Shown: in pieces, positions 1 to 9,100 of the stretch
How positions within the stretch are numbered: the stretch's first letter is position 1
Layout: every line of letters begins with the position of its first letter
Source: Leptodactylus fallax
Lineage: Eukaryota; Chordata; Amphibia; Anura; Leptodactylidae
Assembly: GCA_947044405.1 (NCBI GenBank)
Contig: CAMRHE010000333.1
Location: 496,001-560,000, forward strand
Direction: 5' to 3'
DNA: 64,000 nucleotides
Translations under genes and position numbers: made by a program
Notes under the pieces: model-generated
Seen by the model: only the letters and a program-made list of their open reading frames with translations
Told to the model about the DNA's origin: nothing
The model's database searches: none

Positions 1-449
1 TGTCCTGTCGTCTGACCAGTCCATAATTCAAATTGTTTTTGGAAATCATGGACGTTGTGTCCTCCGGGCCAAAGTGGAAAAGGACTGTCCAGATTGTTAT
101 CAAAAGCCAGTATCTCTGATGGTATGGGGGTGTATTAGTGGCCATAGCATGGTTAACTTGCACATCTGTGGAGGCACTATTAATGCTGAAAGGTACATAC
201 AGGTTTTGGAGCAACATATGCTGCCGTCCAAGCGACGTCTTTTTCAGGGACATCCCTGCTTATTTCAGCAAGACAATGCCAAGCCACATTCTGCACATGT
301 TACAACAGCATGGCTTCATAGTAAAAGAGTACTAGACTGGCCTGCCTGCAGTCCAGACCTGTCTCCCATTGAAAATGTTTGGCACATTATGAAGCGCAGA
401 CCCCGAACTGTGGAGCAACTGAAGTTGTACATCAAGCTAGAATGGGAAA
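1..449 (+). pseudogene. Tc1-like transposase, C-terminal fragment
   Basis: Translation of the + strand gives the catalytic half of a Tc1/mariner DD34E transposase. A MVWGCIS motif lies near 120-140, the second catalytic Asp is in [13 protein letters not shown] (about 260-300), and the Glu is in [15 protein letters not shown] (about 352-393), followed by PRTVEQLK and an EWER motif. The N-terminal helix-turn-helix half lies before the window. The region upstream of MVWG is short relative to relatives, and residues usually present after IMKRR appear to be missing, so the copy is broken. Similarity stops abruptly after the EWER motif (near 449), where GC-rich DIRS-like sequence begins. The longer open frame running on to 571 is read-through into that sequence. 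Confidence 0.85.
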
Positions 450-2224
450 GAGGGACCGCAGCGGAGCCACGCACACGGAGGGACAATGACTGGGGCAGTG
501 CAGGGAGCCAGTCTGAGGGTGGGGGCCAGGAGTGGAGGGGGCGGAGCTTCGCGGGACCGCTTTTGTCATAGCGGTTAGCCCGCGAAGCGCCATTCCAGGC
601 AGGCGGCGGACGAGTTAAGTTGTCCCGCCTGCGCTCTCCCTGCCCTCGCTCAGCCATGGCCTCCCTTGACGAGCTCCTGGGGCAGCTTAGGTCTGCCGCC
701 GGCGACAGAGGAGAGAGCTGGCTCAGGGAGCAGGTGGAGGGGCTGCTCCAGAACGCCCATCCGCCTTCACTGCCGAGACCAGCAGCAGCGCTCGGGCAGC
801 GGCCTAGGAGGGTCAGACCGCCTGAGCGTTTGAGCCCCGACCTAGCGCCGTGGGCACGGCGCCATAGGAGTCCCTCTGGGGCCCCTCCAGGCCGGGCTCC
901 TCGCCCCACTGAAAGGGGGCGCAGGTCCCGGCCTGGGAGGAATCCGACTGGGCGACCGTGCCCTGCGGGTGTGAGGGGTGGCCGCGTGGGTAACAGAATG
1001 GCCCCCGCCGTGCCCAGCCTTCCCCATCCACGTGGTGCACAGCCCTCGATCCCCTCCTGTGATGTTCCGACGGGAGGGGGACCTGATCAGCTATCTCAAG
1101 GCTTCCCGGAGCTCTTGGTACCGAGTCAAGCCGGTGGTGTGTCGAACAGCGGGCAGCAAGGTGCTGGCCTTCACCTTCATGCGGCTCACTGCAGGCCTGA
1201 GCTATATCCCACGCCATCTAGAGGTCACGCAGTTGCAAGCCAGATGCCCGGATCATCCACCTCCTGCTGCAGCTGCCGTCATGAAGACCCACAGCCGTCC
1301 CCTGCGGCAAGCATCCTCCTCTACAGTGAATCAGGTCCACAGGATTCTGAAATTCCGACTGGCGGGAACACAGCACCTGTGCAGTCCGGTGAGTATCCGT
1401 CTCTGTCTTGTCCGTTTCCCCCTATGTTTATGTCTCAGGGTATAGCGAGTGAACCGGTAGTGTCCCCTGCAAATAGCGGTTTAGCTGGGGGAGGGGATTA
1501 GGGAACTCTTAGGTAGTGTAAGGGATTTGCTGGCTAGGTGTGAACAGAGTGTAGGTGGCTCCCCGGTGTCGGCGTGGGTCCCCCCGGCGCAGCCTATTGT
1601 CGCGGCGGTGTCTATGGCGGTGGGAGGGGCGACGGGGGTGACGGTGTCAGTCCAAACTGAGAAGGAAAAGGTGGATTCGGTTCGTTTAGACGATAGGGCA
1701 CGGGGAGAAGTTTATGTGTGTTTTGAAGGCCCGCTGGGGGCGCATTTGAAGAAGGAGGTCAGGGAAAAGATCTGGAAGGATGAATATGTGGAGATCTTTT
1801 CCTTGCTTCCTTTGGCTAAGTTTAACCTGGATAAGAGTAAGAAGGAGGACAGTAAGAAAGAGGAGGAAGAAAAGCGGAGGTGGCGGCTTATACCGCAGAC
1901 CTTCACTAACTGGTTACAAGCCTTTTCTATTTTAGCGAGCGTTATAGGCGAGAAGGCCCCGGATAATTGCTTGGGCCTTTTCTGTTATATGGACTCGATA
2001 GGGGAAGCATATAGGGTTTATGGAGGTCAGACGTGGCTCAGGTACGATGAGCAATTTCGGCAACGAAAGGCGGTTAGGCCCAGTATTAGGTGGGATCAGA
2101 AGGATATAGGGCTGTGGTTTAGAGTGATGGTGCTGGCACGTTTCGGGCAGCCCTTTCCCCGGGTCGGCCGTGGGAGCCGGCCAGGGAAGTACAGGTGGAT
2201 TTCCAGGGGGTTCGGGCCAGCAGA
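450..2224 (+). mobile_element. DIRS-like retroelement fragment (GC-rich, gag-like region)
   Basis: This GC-rich block differs sharply in composition from the AT-rich surroundings. It carries two consecutive open frames whose second part resembles the gag-like ORF1 of amphibian tyrosine-recombinase (DIRS-type) retrotransposons. No reverse transcriptase, RNase H or tyrosine recombinase is present, so it is only the 5' part of an element. Left and right limits are set by where the flanking mariner-superfamily sequences stop, and are accurate to perhaps 20 bases. The family assignment rests on remembered protein motifs. Confidence 0.55.
620..1501 (+). CDS. DIRS-like ORF1 N-terminal frame (proline/arginine rich)
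   Basis: This is an open frame of 293 codons. A second in-frame Met at 656 begins MASLDELLGQLRSAAGDRG, which looks like a short helical N-terminus and is the more natural start. The rest is low-complexity Pro/Arg/Ser-rich sequence without a recognisable domain. It ends at a TAG at 1499-1501. The next frame (1527-2273) is in a different phase, so either a frameshift separates two parts of one gag-like protein or the stretch is spliced (a GTGAGT donor-like site lies at 1389). It is not a cellular gene that I recognise. Confidence 0.4.
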   Translation: MSRLRSPCPRSAMASLDELLGQLRSAAGDRGESWLREQVEGLLQNAHPPSLPRPAAALGQRPRRVRPPERLSPDLAPWARRHRSPSGAPPGRAPRPTERGRRSRPGRNPTGRPCPAGVRGGRVGNRMAPAVPSLPHPRGAQPSIPSCDVPTGGGPDQLSQGFPELLVPSQAGGVSNSGQQGAGLHLHAAHCRPELYPTPSRGHAVASQMPGSSTSCCSCRHEDPQPSPAASILLYSESGPQDSEIPTGGNTAPVQSGEYPSLSCPFPPMFMSQGIASEPVVSPANSGLAGGGD

Positions 2225-2273
2225 CATCACAGCGTTTTGTTGCCCCTGTCCCAGATTTTTTGGAACGTGTTGA
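1527..2273 (+). CDS. DIRS-like gag-type ORF, C-terminal part degraded
   Basis: This open frame of 248 codons contains, in order, a GPLGAHLKKEVREKIW motif, EIFSLLPLAKFNLDKSKKED, a Lys/Glu-rich linker, RRWRLIPQTFTNWLQAF, and a RYDEQFRQRKAVRPSIRWD motif followed by GLWFRVM. I recall this order from the ORF1 (gag-like) protein of frog DIRS-type retrotransposons, where a Cys-rich zinc-knuckle-like segment follows. Here the sequence decays after about residue 205, and the last residues, from roughly 2225 on, are read-through into the adjoining mariner-type end. The ORF is probably a fossil, and no partner ORFs are present. Confidence 0.55.
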   Translation: MLARCEQSVGGSPVSAWVPPAQPIVAAVSMAVGGATGVTVSVQTEKEKVDSVRLDDRARGEVYVCFEGPLGAHLKKEVREKIWKDEYVEIFSLLPLAKFNLDKSKKEDSKKEEEEKRRWRLIPQTFTNWLQAFSILASVIGEKAPDNCLGLFCYMDSIGEAYRVYGGQTWLRYDEQFRQRKAVRPSIRWDQKDIGLWFRVMVLARFGQPFPRVGRGSRPGKYRWISRGFGPADITAFCCPCPRFFGTC

Positions 2274-2456
2274 AGGCATCAAATTCAAAATGAGTGAATA
2301 GTTGCAAAAACAATTAAGTTTATTTGTTTGAACATTAAATATCTTGTCTTTACAGTGTATTCAATTGAATATAGGTTGAAAAGGATTTGCAAATCATCGT
2401 ATTCTGTTTTTATTTATGTTTAACACAATGTCCCAACTTCATTGGAATTGGGGTTG
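2225..2456 (+). mobile_element. Mariner-superfamily 3' terminal fragment
   Basis: The segment reads through a TTTGGAACGTGTTG motif and a stretch about a GATTTGCAAATCATCG motif, and ends in CATTGGAATTGGGGTTG followed by TA at 2457-2458. This is the familiar terminal region of a TA-flanked mariner-superfamily element (I believe the type called TcMar-ISRm11 or a relative) common in frogs and fish. Its family differs from the Tc1 piece at 1-449, so the DIRS-like fragment between them does not simply split one element. Confidence 0.6.
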
Positions 2457-2458
2457 TA

Positions 2459-3911
2459 GTAAATACACAATATTTAGTTTCAAACTAAGTTTATTCAGCA
2501 TATCAAAAAAGGAAAACAGGCACAGTCTGACCAACATCCTCTCACAAGGGGGTTCTAATAGAAATGATAACTGATATAGATATATGTATCAAAAAAGATA
2601 GCATTTGCAAAGAAATAATATCATGTGGAGTTGTCGGGTCAGACAAACCTGGGGGAAAGGAGAACAATAAGGGAATGAAATGACGACTTTCAGAAAACTG
2701 CGGGCGATTACTCAGGTGCTAAGTAAGGTGACGTGTGTTCAGAAGATGGCCGCCCATGGACACGACCATCAAATATGGAGTGGTGTGCCAACAGCCGGAC
2801 AGCCCCTAAAATATAATGGAGAAGCTGTTGGGTAATTATGGTGCAATCGAGAAGGGACTAGGTGAGTCCTTTTTACAATTTGTATCAAGGTCTCAGCCAG
2901 AGTAACCTGATGGCTGCCCCTTGGTATAGTAGTACAACAATTATGCCATCTGGATCAAGACATCTCAAAGCCTAGGTCTGTTTCCTACTGGGTCATAAAT
3001 GGTAGGAGGTTAATTAAAGATACAATGTAGAATACAAAACTGAAATATGACCCAGGGCTAATAGTCAGGAGAAGGGAGGGTAGGGTTCATGGCCAGGGTC
3101 CTTAAGAAGTCCTGTTGAAGTCTGAATAGTTGAGGAGTAAGGGTTGAAGAGTCTCAATGAACTGAGAGGCAGTCATAATCTTTTTCCCATTCAAACTGTT
3201 TGTGTAACCAACCCTTTATTCTTCCACCAGTGAAAAGAGGTGGGCAGCAGGCCTGGGGTGAAAGCACTGTGTGGGAAAACAGATAACATAATAGCAAGAG
3301 TATTAGTTAGCTTATATTTATTTCATAACTGTTTCCAAAGTATAAGAAATGTAAGAGAGTGGTGGGTAAATGGGGCTATAGCCGGCCATTGAGGCTTGAT
3401 GGGTTAATTGTTCCAAAAAGTGCTATAAAGTAAGACACTATTTAGACTATTTAGAATCTAGAACGACAATCAATGTTTTAATTATGTTTTATTTACTGGA
3501 AATATTGAAATTCATACCATATATCTTATTGCAGCAAAAATGACATTCTCTATCAATTGATTCTCTATCAATGACAACGTAATAGTTTTATCTTCAGTTT
3601 CTAAGACGTAAATTCAAAAGTGACAAGCAATATGTCTGCACTTCTAGCTGTCACTTTGATAAATTGAAAACACAAAGTATGTTAGAAAGTTGCAGCATTT
3701 TCCATTATACAGTGAATAGGCTTTAATCACTTAAACCTTCTGCTGAACGTGATGGAGGAAATTAATTGGAATAGGCTGCTTAGGTGCCGATATGGAGGGA
3801 GATACAAGGAAAATATACAACCAGGCAAATTACCAATTTATTTGATGTCATGCCATCACCTTTGGTCAATGCTAGGTTTTTGAAAATTTCATCATGTGAA
3901 CAAAGATGATC
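2459..3911. other. No gene seen; unclassified, possibly old LINE 3' region at 2470-3200
   Basis: No coding region is supported. Read on the minus strand, 2470-3200 is G/C-balanced and ends in an AATAAACTTAGTTTGAAAC tail, which would fit the 3' untranslated region of an old retroelement. I could not recognise a protein in it. The remainder to 3911 is AT-rich and shows no clear structure. Confidence 0.3.
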
Positions 3912-4110
3912 TAAAGTAGTGGTGTCCAACCCATGGCCAGTGGGCGAATGCGGCCCAGGACAGCTATGAATGTGACCCAACACAAAATCATAAACTTACT
4001 TAAAACATACTGAGTTTGTTTGTGATTATGTGTCGCAATGGCACGTAAAATAAATGTATGTATGCTCTCACTATTTGTACAATTGCTTGGCTTCAGATTT
4101 ACAGCAGTGT
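3912..4110 (+). mobile_element. hAT-like element end fragment
   Basis: The sequence starting near 3917 has a GTGGTGTCCAACCCATGG motif, then CGGCCCAGGACAGCTATGAATG and CCCAACACAAAATC. This resembles the terminal region of hAT (Charlie-like) elements, which carry a CCAACCCGCGGCCC-type end. No matching opposite terminus is visible within several hundred bases, so this is a truncated copy. The right limit is approximate. Confidence 0.5.
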
Positions 4111-4413
4111 ACGCCTTTCGGTGTAATATCTTCCAAGCACAGACAGTTGGAAGAAACCATCAGACATTACATGTACTTGTGGTGACTTGGTGAGGCAGCA
4201 GTTATCAATAACATTTCAACCAACCATTGCAATGTTAGGTGTTCAATAGTGATTTTGAGGGAGGAACATAGAATAGCTACACCTCACAGCTAGAATGTGA
4301 AATAGGTTGGTCAGAACTGTAAATTAACAAATACTTGAAGGTAAAAATTTCAATTTTAACCTGTTCCCATCACTAGCCTGTCTTTTTATGTTCCATTTGC
4401 CGATTGAAATGAA

Positions 4414-4437
4414 CCCCCCCCCCCCCCCACACACACA
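4414..4437. repeat. Poly-C followed by CA tract
   Basis: A run of about 15 C residues is followed by a short (AC)n tract. It is simple sequence with no gene associated. Confidence 0.9.
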
Positions 4438-4789
4438 CCTATTCTCCTCGCCTTCTCACTACCTGCAACAGTTACTGTATACAGTTGGGGGTAGTGAGAT
4501 TGGAAAGGCTGTTATTTTCCCCAGATGGTCGTTGGTATAAGAAAAAACTCAGGTCCTTCTGCCAAAAGAAAGTCCCCCACAATTGTTGTCGAAAAAATAG
4601 TAAATTTTTGGGTCTCAGAAAGAGGCAATAAAAAAATTTTTGTAGATAAAGGAAATAGTAAAACTTAAAACCAAAAACTATACAAACTTGGGATTGATGT
4701 AATTGTTTCCACTCAGAGAATAAGTTTACCAAGTTCTTTAAACTGCATGGTGAAAAGCACAAAATCTATAGCATAAAATAACAATGGTG

Positions 4790-5055
4790 GAATTGCTATT
4801 TTTTTCCATCCCCTCCTAGAAACAGTTGTTAAAAGTTATTCAATGAGATATATGTATCCCAAAATGGTGCCATTAAAGACTATAACTTGTCATGCAAAAA
4901 AAAAAATCTAAGCATACAGTTACAGTAATGAAAAAATAAAATAGTTATGGCTCCTGATATGCGACAATGGAAAAACACAATGATTTGGTCCCTAAGGGCC
5001 AAAACAGGGTGGTCATTGAACTGTATCTGGGATTCCCTGATTTTATGGGTTAAGG
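4790..5055 (+). repeat. Degraded copy of the TTAA/CCCTTT MITE family
   Basis: The segment shares the block with AAAATAGTTATGGCTC followed by a run rich in A and a terminal GTCCCTAAGGGCC-like motif. The same order is seen in the better preserved element at 8550-9096 and in 52050-52580. Terminal repeats are not preserved here. Non-coding. Confidence 0.45.
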
Positions 5056-5938
5056 TTAATGACCCACGTCCCTATTATTTATTATTCAAATTAATCATTG
5101 ATTGATTTAATAGTTTTTTTTTTCCTTAGGTGTGCCACCCTTCCCTTTTGGTGGTTTGCTGAGTCAGAATTTTTGATTGGGCGTGGTGTTGGAGGAAAAG
5201 TAGGTGGCACAAAAAGATACCATTGTTTTAGGCTAGGTTCAAACTAGCGTTTGCTCTACATGCCGGGATTCCGTCTCCAAACCCACTTAAAAAATGCGGG
5301 GAGAAAAGTCCTGCAAGCATTTTTCCACAGGTAACCACTTTTTTACCGCTCCTTTAACCACTTTGTATTGTAATAAATAAAGTTCGGGTTGATTTTTGCA
5401 GGATGATGTGGCCTGCTGACGCACACTAGTAATGCATCTCGCAACACAACATCTTGTGACTGTTTTTTGGGACATGATCTCCTTAGTGCAGTAGCTTTAG
5501 GACAGTTAGTTTGTTTTTGTTTTTGGCACACGCTGTTCTCCCTTTTGTTAAATGAAATGCAAGGGGGAGTCTGCTTTAACATGCCAATTGCTATCCTTAT
5601 ATAGGAATATAATGACATGAGCAGGAAGTCCAAGTACCCTTATAAAGAAGTGTAGAATTCCTCAGCAGAAACAAGCTGTCACCCTTCTAAGAAGCTTGGC
5701 TTATGTGAAAGACAGTGTATTATACTGACTTTGTGCATTGTCCTACATGAAGATTACATTTAAGGGATGGAAATGATTCCTAACAAAGAATGTAAAAACA
5801 CCACTTGCTTGAAATCTCTGAAACAATATAAAAAACTAAAAGTTCTACCTCAATGCAGGTCATTGTAGTACCTTTAAATAGACACTGTCCTATCAAATAC
5901 TTTGCACAATTGAATAGTACAGTATGATAAATTATAAG
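5056..5938. other. No gene seen; partial MITE near 5233-5345
   Basis: No coding sequence is supported. Around 5233-5345 is a GGCTAGGTTCAAACTAGCG start and a stretch similar in style to the non-autonomous element at 22533-22763, but only the left side is evident. The rest is AT-rich and unclassified. Short open frames here lack similarity to known families. Confidence 0.35.
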
Positions 5939-6908
5939 CATACCTCCCAACTTTCAAAGGATAGAAAGAGGGACAGAATGTGTAGCGTGCTATGCGCGCC
6001 TCTGCAAAATTTGCCCCCCCTACTTCTACATTGTCTATGCCCATTCTCATCCATTTTTCTATGTGCCCCCACACAATATAATCCTCCTACAGTCACCCTA
6101 ACATTATATGCTCCCACATTATAATGTTCCCCTCCAAGTGCCTCACAGTATGAAGTCCCCTCTCCTGGTGCCCCAGTTTAAACTGGGGGAAACTAGAGGG
6201 GGACATTAAACTGGGGCAGCTGGAGGGGACATTAAACCGTGGGGTTAGTTGAATGGGGACATGAAAATGGGGGCTGCTGGAGGGGGACATTAAACTGGGG
6301 GCAACTAGAGGGGGATATTAGACTGGAGCAGCTGGAGGGGGACATTAAACCGTGGGGGTAGCTGGAGGGGAACATTAAACTGGGAGCAACTAGAGGCAGA
6401 TATGTCCCCCTCCAGCTACCCCCAGTTTAATCTCACCCTCCATCTACCCCCACAGTTTAATTGTTCCTCTTCATCTTCCCCCATTTAATGTCCCTCTTCA
6501 TCTGCCCCAAGTTTGATGTCCCCCCTTCATCTGCCCCCAGTTTGATGTCCCTCCTTCATCTGCCCAATAGTTTAACATAATAAAACACTGATACTCACCT
6601 CTCCTTGCTCCCCTGCCGCTCTGTGAAGTCTCTTCTCCTGGACTGTTCAGGGAGCTGCAGGCGCAATGTGAGTGACATCATCACATCGCGCCTACAGCTC
6701 CCGCGGCCATAGCACACAGGGCTGTGCTTCAAACAGAGCGGTGAAGCAGGAGTTGTCTGCGGATGGCTCCGGCTTCATCATTGTATTTAACTCATCTGTG
6801 TCCGGAGAGGATGCAGATGAGTTGATACGGGACATTCCTCCTGCCGACTGGGACAGCGGGACAGGACCTGGAATCCGGGACTGTCCCACTGAATCAGGGA
6901 CAGTTGGG
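5939..6908. mobile_element. Non-autonomous repeat with TCCCAACT / GGGACAGTTGGG ends
   Basis: The left end (near 5941) reads CATACCTCCCAACTTTC followed by GAGGGACAG. The right part (6840-6908) reads GGGACTGTCCCACTG followed by GGGACAGTTGGGG. The opposed TCCCAACT and AGTTGGG motifs indicate inverted ends of one dispersed element, a type I recall from frog genomes. The interior holds a minisatellite (6170-6560) and a GC-rich block with a GATACTCACCTCTCC motif (about 6590). The right end is cut by a Tc1 copy starting at 6909. No protein is encoded. Confidence 0.5.
6170..6560. repeat. Minisatellite with GGGGACATTAAACTGGGGG-type unit, orientation switch
   Basis: Roughly 30-40 base units containing GGACATTAAACTGGGG and AGCTGGAGG repeat along 6170-6400. 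From about 6402 onward the complementary strand version appears (TCCCCCTCCAGCTACCCCC, CAGTTTAATCTC, TTTGATGTCCC). The array therefore has two arms of opposite orientation, and the DNA could fold into a long imperfect hairpin. A related array lies at 21060-21320 inside the composite hAT element. Confidence 0.7.
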
Positions 6909-7988
6909 GTTCAAAAGTTTGGGGTTGCAAAATGGAGTGATAGCCTTCCTTAGTCAAAATCCCTTTTACCTTGTACAAATCTCCCACTTTACCAGCACCA
7001 AAGCAACCCCAGACCATCACATTACCTCCACCATGCTTGACAGATGGCGTCAGGCACTCTTCCAGCATCTTTTCAGTTGTTCTGCGTCTCACAAATATTC
7101 TTCTGTGTGATCCAAATACCTCAAACTTCGATTCATCTGTCCATAACACTTTTTTCCAATCTTCCTCTGTCCAATGTCTGTGTTCTTTTGCCCATATTAT
7201 TCTTTTCCTTTTATTAGCCAGTCTCAGATATGGCTTTATCTAAGCCACTCTGCCCCGAAGGCCAGCAACCCTGAATCGCCTCTTCACTGTAGACGTTGAC
7301 ACTGGCGTTTTGCGGGTACTATTTAATAAAGCTGCCAGTTGAGGACCTGTGAGGCGTCGATTTCTCAAAATAGAGACTCTAATGTACTTGTCTTGTTGCT
7401 CAGTTGTGGAGTGGGGCCTCCCACTTCTCTTTCTACTCTGATTAGAGCCTGTTTGTGCTGTCCTCTGAAGGGCGTAGTACACACCGTTGTAGGAAATCTT
7501 CAGTTTCTTGGCAATTTCTCGCATGGAATAGCCTTCATTTCTAAGAACAAGAATAGACTGTCGAGTTTCACATGAAAGTTCTCTTTTTCTGGCCATTTTG
7601 AGAGTTTAATCGAACCAACAAACGTAATGCTCCAGATTCTCAACTAGCTCAAAGGAAGGTCAGTTTTATAGCTTCTCTAACCAGCAAAACGGTTTTCAGC
7701 TGTGCTAACATACTTGCACAAGGGTTTTCAAGGGTATTCTAAACATCCATTAGCCTTCTTACACAGTTAGCAAACACAATGTACCATTAGAACACTGGAG
7801 TGATGGTTGCTGGAAATGGGCCTCTATACACCTATATAGATATTGCATTAAAAACCAGATTTTTGCGTAAATCACTTGCGTAAAGTGTATTTCTGATTCA
7901 TTTAATTTTATCTTCATTGAAAAAAAGTGTGCTTTTCTTTCACAAATAAGGAAATTTCTAAGTGACCCTAAACTTTTGAACGGTAGTG
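6909..7988 (-). mobile_element. Tc1 element, internally deleted copy
   Basis: The right terminus ends in CTTTTGAACGGTAGTG followed by TA at 7989-7990. The left terminus keeps only GTTCAAAAGTTTGGGG and lacks the outermost CACTACC bases. Immediately after that terminal piece the sequence jumps to an internal GCAAAATGGAGTGATAGCC block. Compared with the longer sister copy at 48625-50238, about 500 bases encoding the C-terminal transposase region and left subterminal region are missing. The transposase remnant is on the minus strand. Confidence 0.85.
6925..7596 (-). pseudogene. Tc1 transposase, truncated and interrupted
   Basis: The minus-strand frame starts at 7596 with MARKRELS and a helix-turn-helix region (SMREIAKKLKISYNGVYYAL, then SGRPHSTTEQQDKYI and LTGPQLAALLNSTR). 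It stops after GLRGRVA at about 7240, where a premature stop replaces a sense codon. The same frame resumes with the first catalytic Asp in KKVLWTDESKFEVFG (about 7130), VRRRTTEKM, KHGGGNVMVWGCFGAGK and KEGYHSILQ, then ends at the internal deletion near 6925. The second Asp (QQDN) and the Glu (SPDLN) regions are missing. It cannot encode an active enzyme. Confidence 0.85.
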
Positions 7989-8549
7989 TATGTGTTATCA
8001 GAGGATAATGGCTCTTTCATCTCTTACCGAGCTATTTCCCTGCTCACCCTCCCTTTGTTGAGTTGCTTTTTGCTCTGAAAATCTCTGCGGTATCTATCTT
8101 GAGACAAACTACAGGCCACGTGACACAGATTACACTTGTCTATAAAGAAGGGAAGGAAAGGAATTAGCAGAAAGTGCAGGACATAAGAGAAGAACTACAG
8201 GCTTGGTGTGACTCTGCAGCTAAACATGAGTTTTCTATCACAGCCAGAGCACCTTATTTACATCAGTACAGAGAAGTAGTTCCTTATATGTGTCGTGCAT
8301 GGTCCTGGGCTGTTTTGCGACAATTATAAAGCAGATTGTCCTGTACTTATTGTGTGCAATGTATGGCAACTAGTCTCCACCCCCAAACTCATACAAGAAT
8401 AAATACTATAGATATAGCATGCAGAGGGTGAAAATGCTAAAAACTTAAGACTATAAAGCATATAATGACCAGAAATAGTGTTGCTTCTCACGTACACACA
8501 CAAAACAGCATATCCTGAAATGTAAAATGATATAACAGGTACAGTTTAA
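7989..8549. other. No gene seen; repeat shared with 63815-63960
   Basis: Around 8005-8160 a block including CTATCTTGAGACAAACTACAGG and CACGTGACACAGATTACAC closely resembles 63815-63960 near the window's right end, so this is a dispersed repeat. No coding region or RNA gene is recognised in the stretch. Confidence 0.5.
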
Positions 8550-9096
8550 CCTTTTCACGCATAATCACATTAATTTACGTCATTTTGTCAGCTGAGCTCT
8601 CTCTATACACAGTGGATGCCGACTGTAAAATACAACCAGCACCCATCACTAAGAGCTGCGATCAGTGCCGACACTGATCGCAGCTGTTAACACTTTAGAT
8701 GCCTTGGTTAAACAACATGGCCCACAAAATGGTGACGCAATTTTTTTTTTTTTTTGGAAATAGATATCAAAACATTACAAATACTATAAAAATTTGGTAT
8801 CACCGTGATATACTGACCCGCATAGTACAGGTAACATGTCATTTTTACCACATAGTGAATGCGGTAAAAATTAAACCCATAAGGAATTGGCGCAAATGCA
8901 TTTTTTTCCAATTCCACCTCATCCAGAATTTTTTTCCAGTACATTGTACAGGATATTGAAGGGTGCCATTTGTTCCACAAACAATAAGCCATCATGTGAC
9001 TCTGTGAACTGAAAAATTAAAAAATTATGGCTCTTGAAATGGGGAGAGGGAAAAACGGAAATGCAAAAACAAAAATTGGCAGATTGCATGAAAGGG
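8550..9096. mobile_element. MITE flanked by TTAA, CCCTTT termini
   Basis: The element is flanked by TTAA at 8546-8549 and 9097-9100. The left end reads CCTTTTCACGC and the reverse complement of the right end reads CCCTTTCATGC, a short imperfect terminal inverted repeat. The interior includes a TGATCGCAGC motif, a poly-T tract, and TTTGGTATCACCGTGATA. A TTAA target is typical of piggyBac and Kolobok superfamilies. No transposase is present. Related decayed copies lie at 4790-5055, 25252-25815 and 52050-52580. Confidence 0.65.
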
Positions 9097-9100
9097 TTAA

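Noticed and set aside
316..909. Minus-strand open frame of 197 codons at the left end
   Set aside because: It is the shadow of GC-rich DIRS-like sequence and the Tc1 fragment on the + strand, with no family resemblance and biased Arg/Pro/Ser content.
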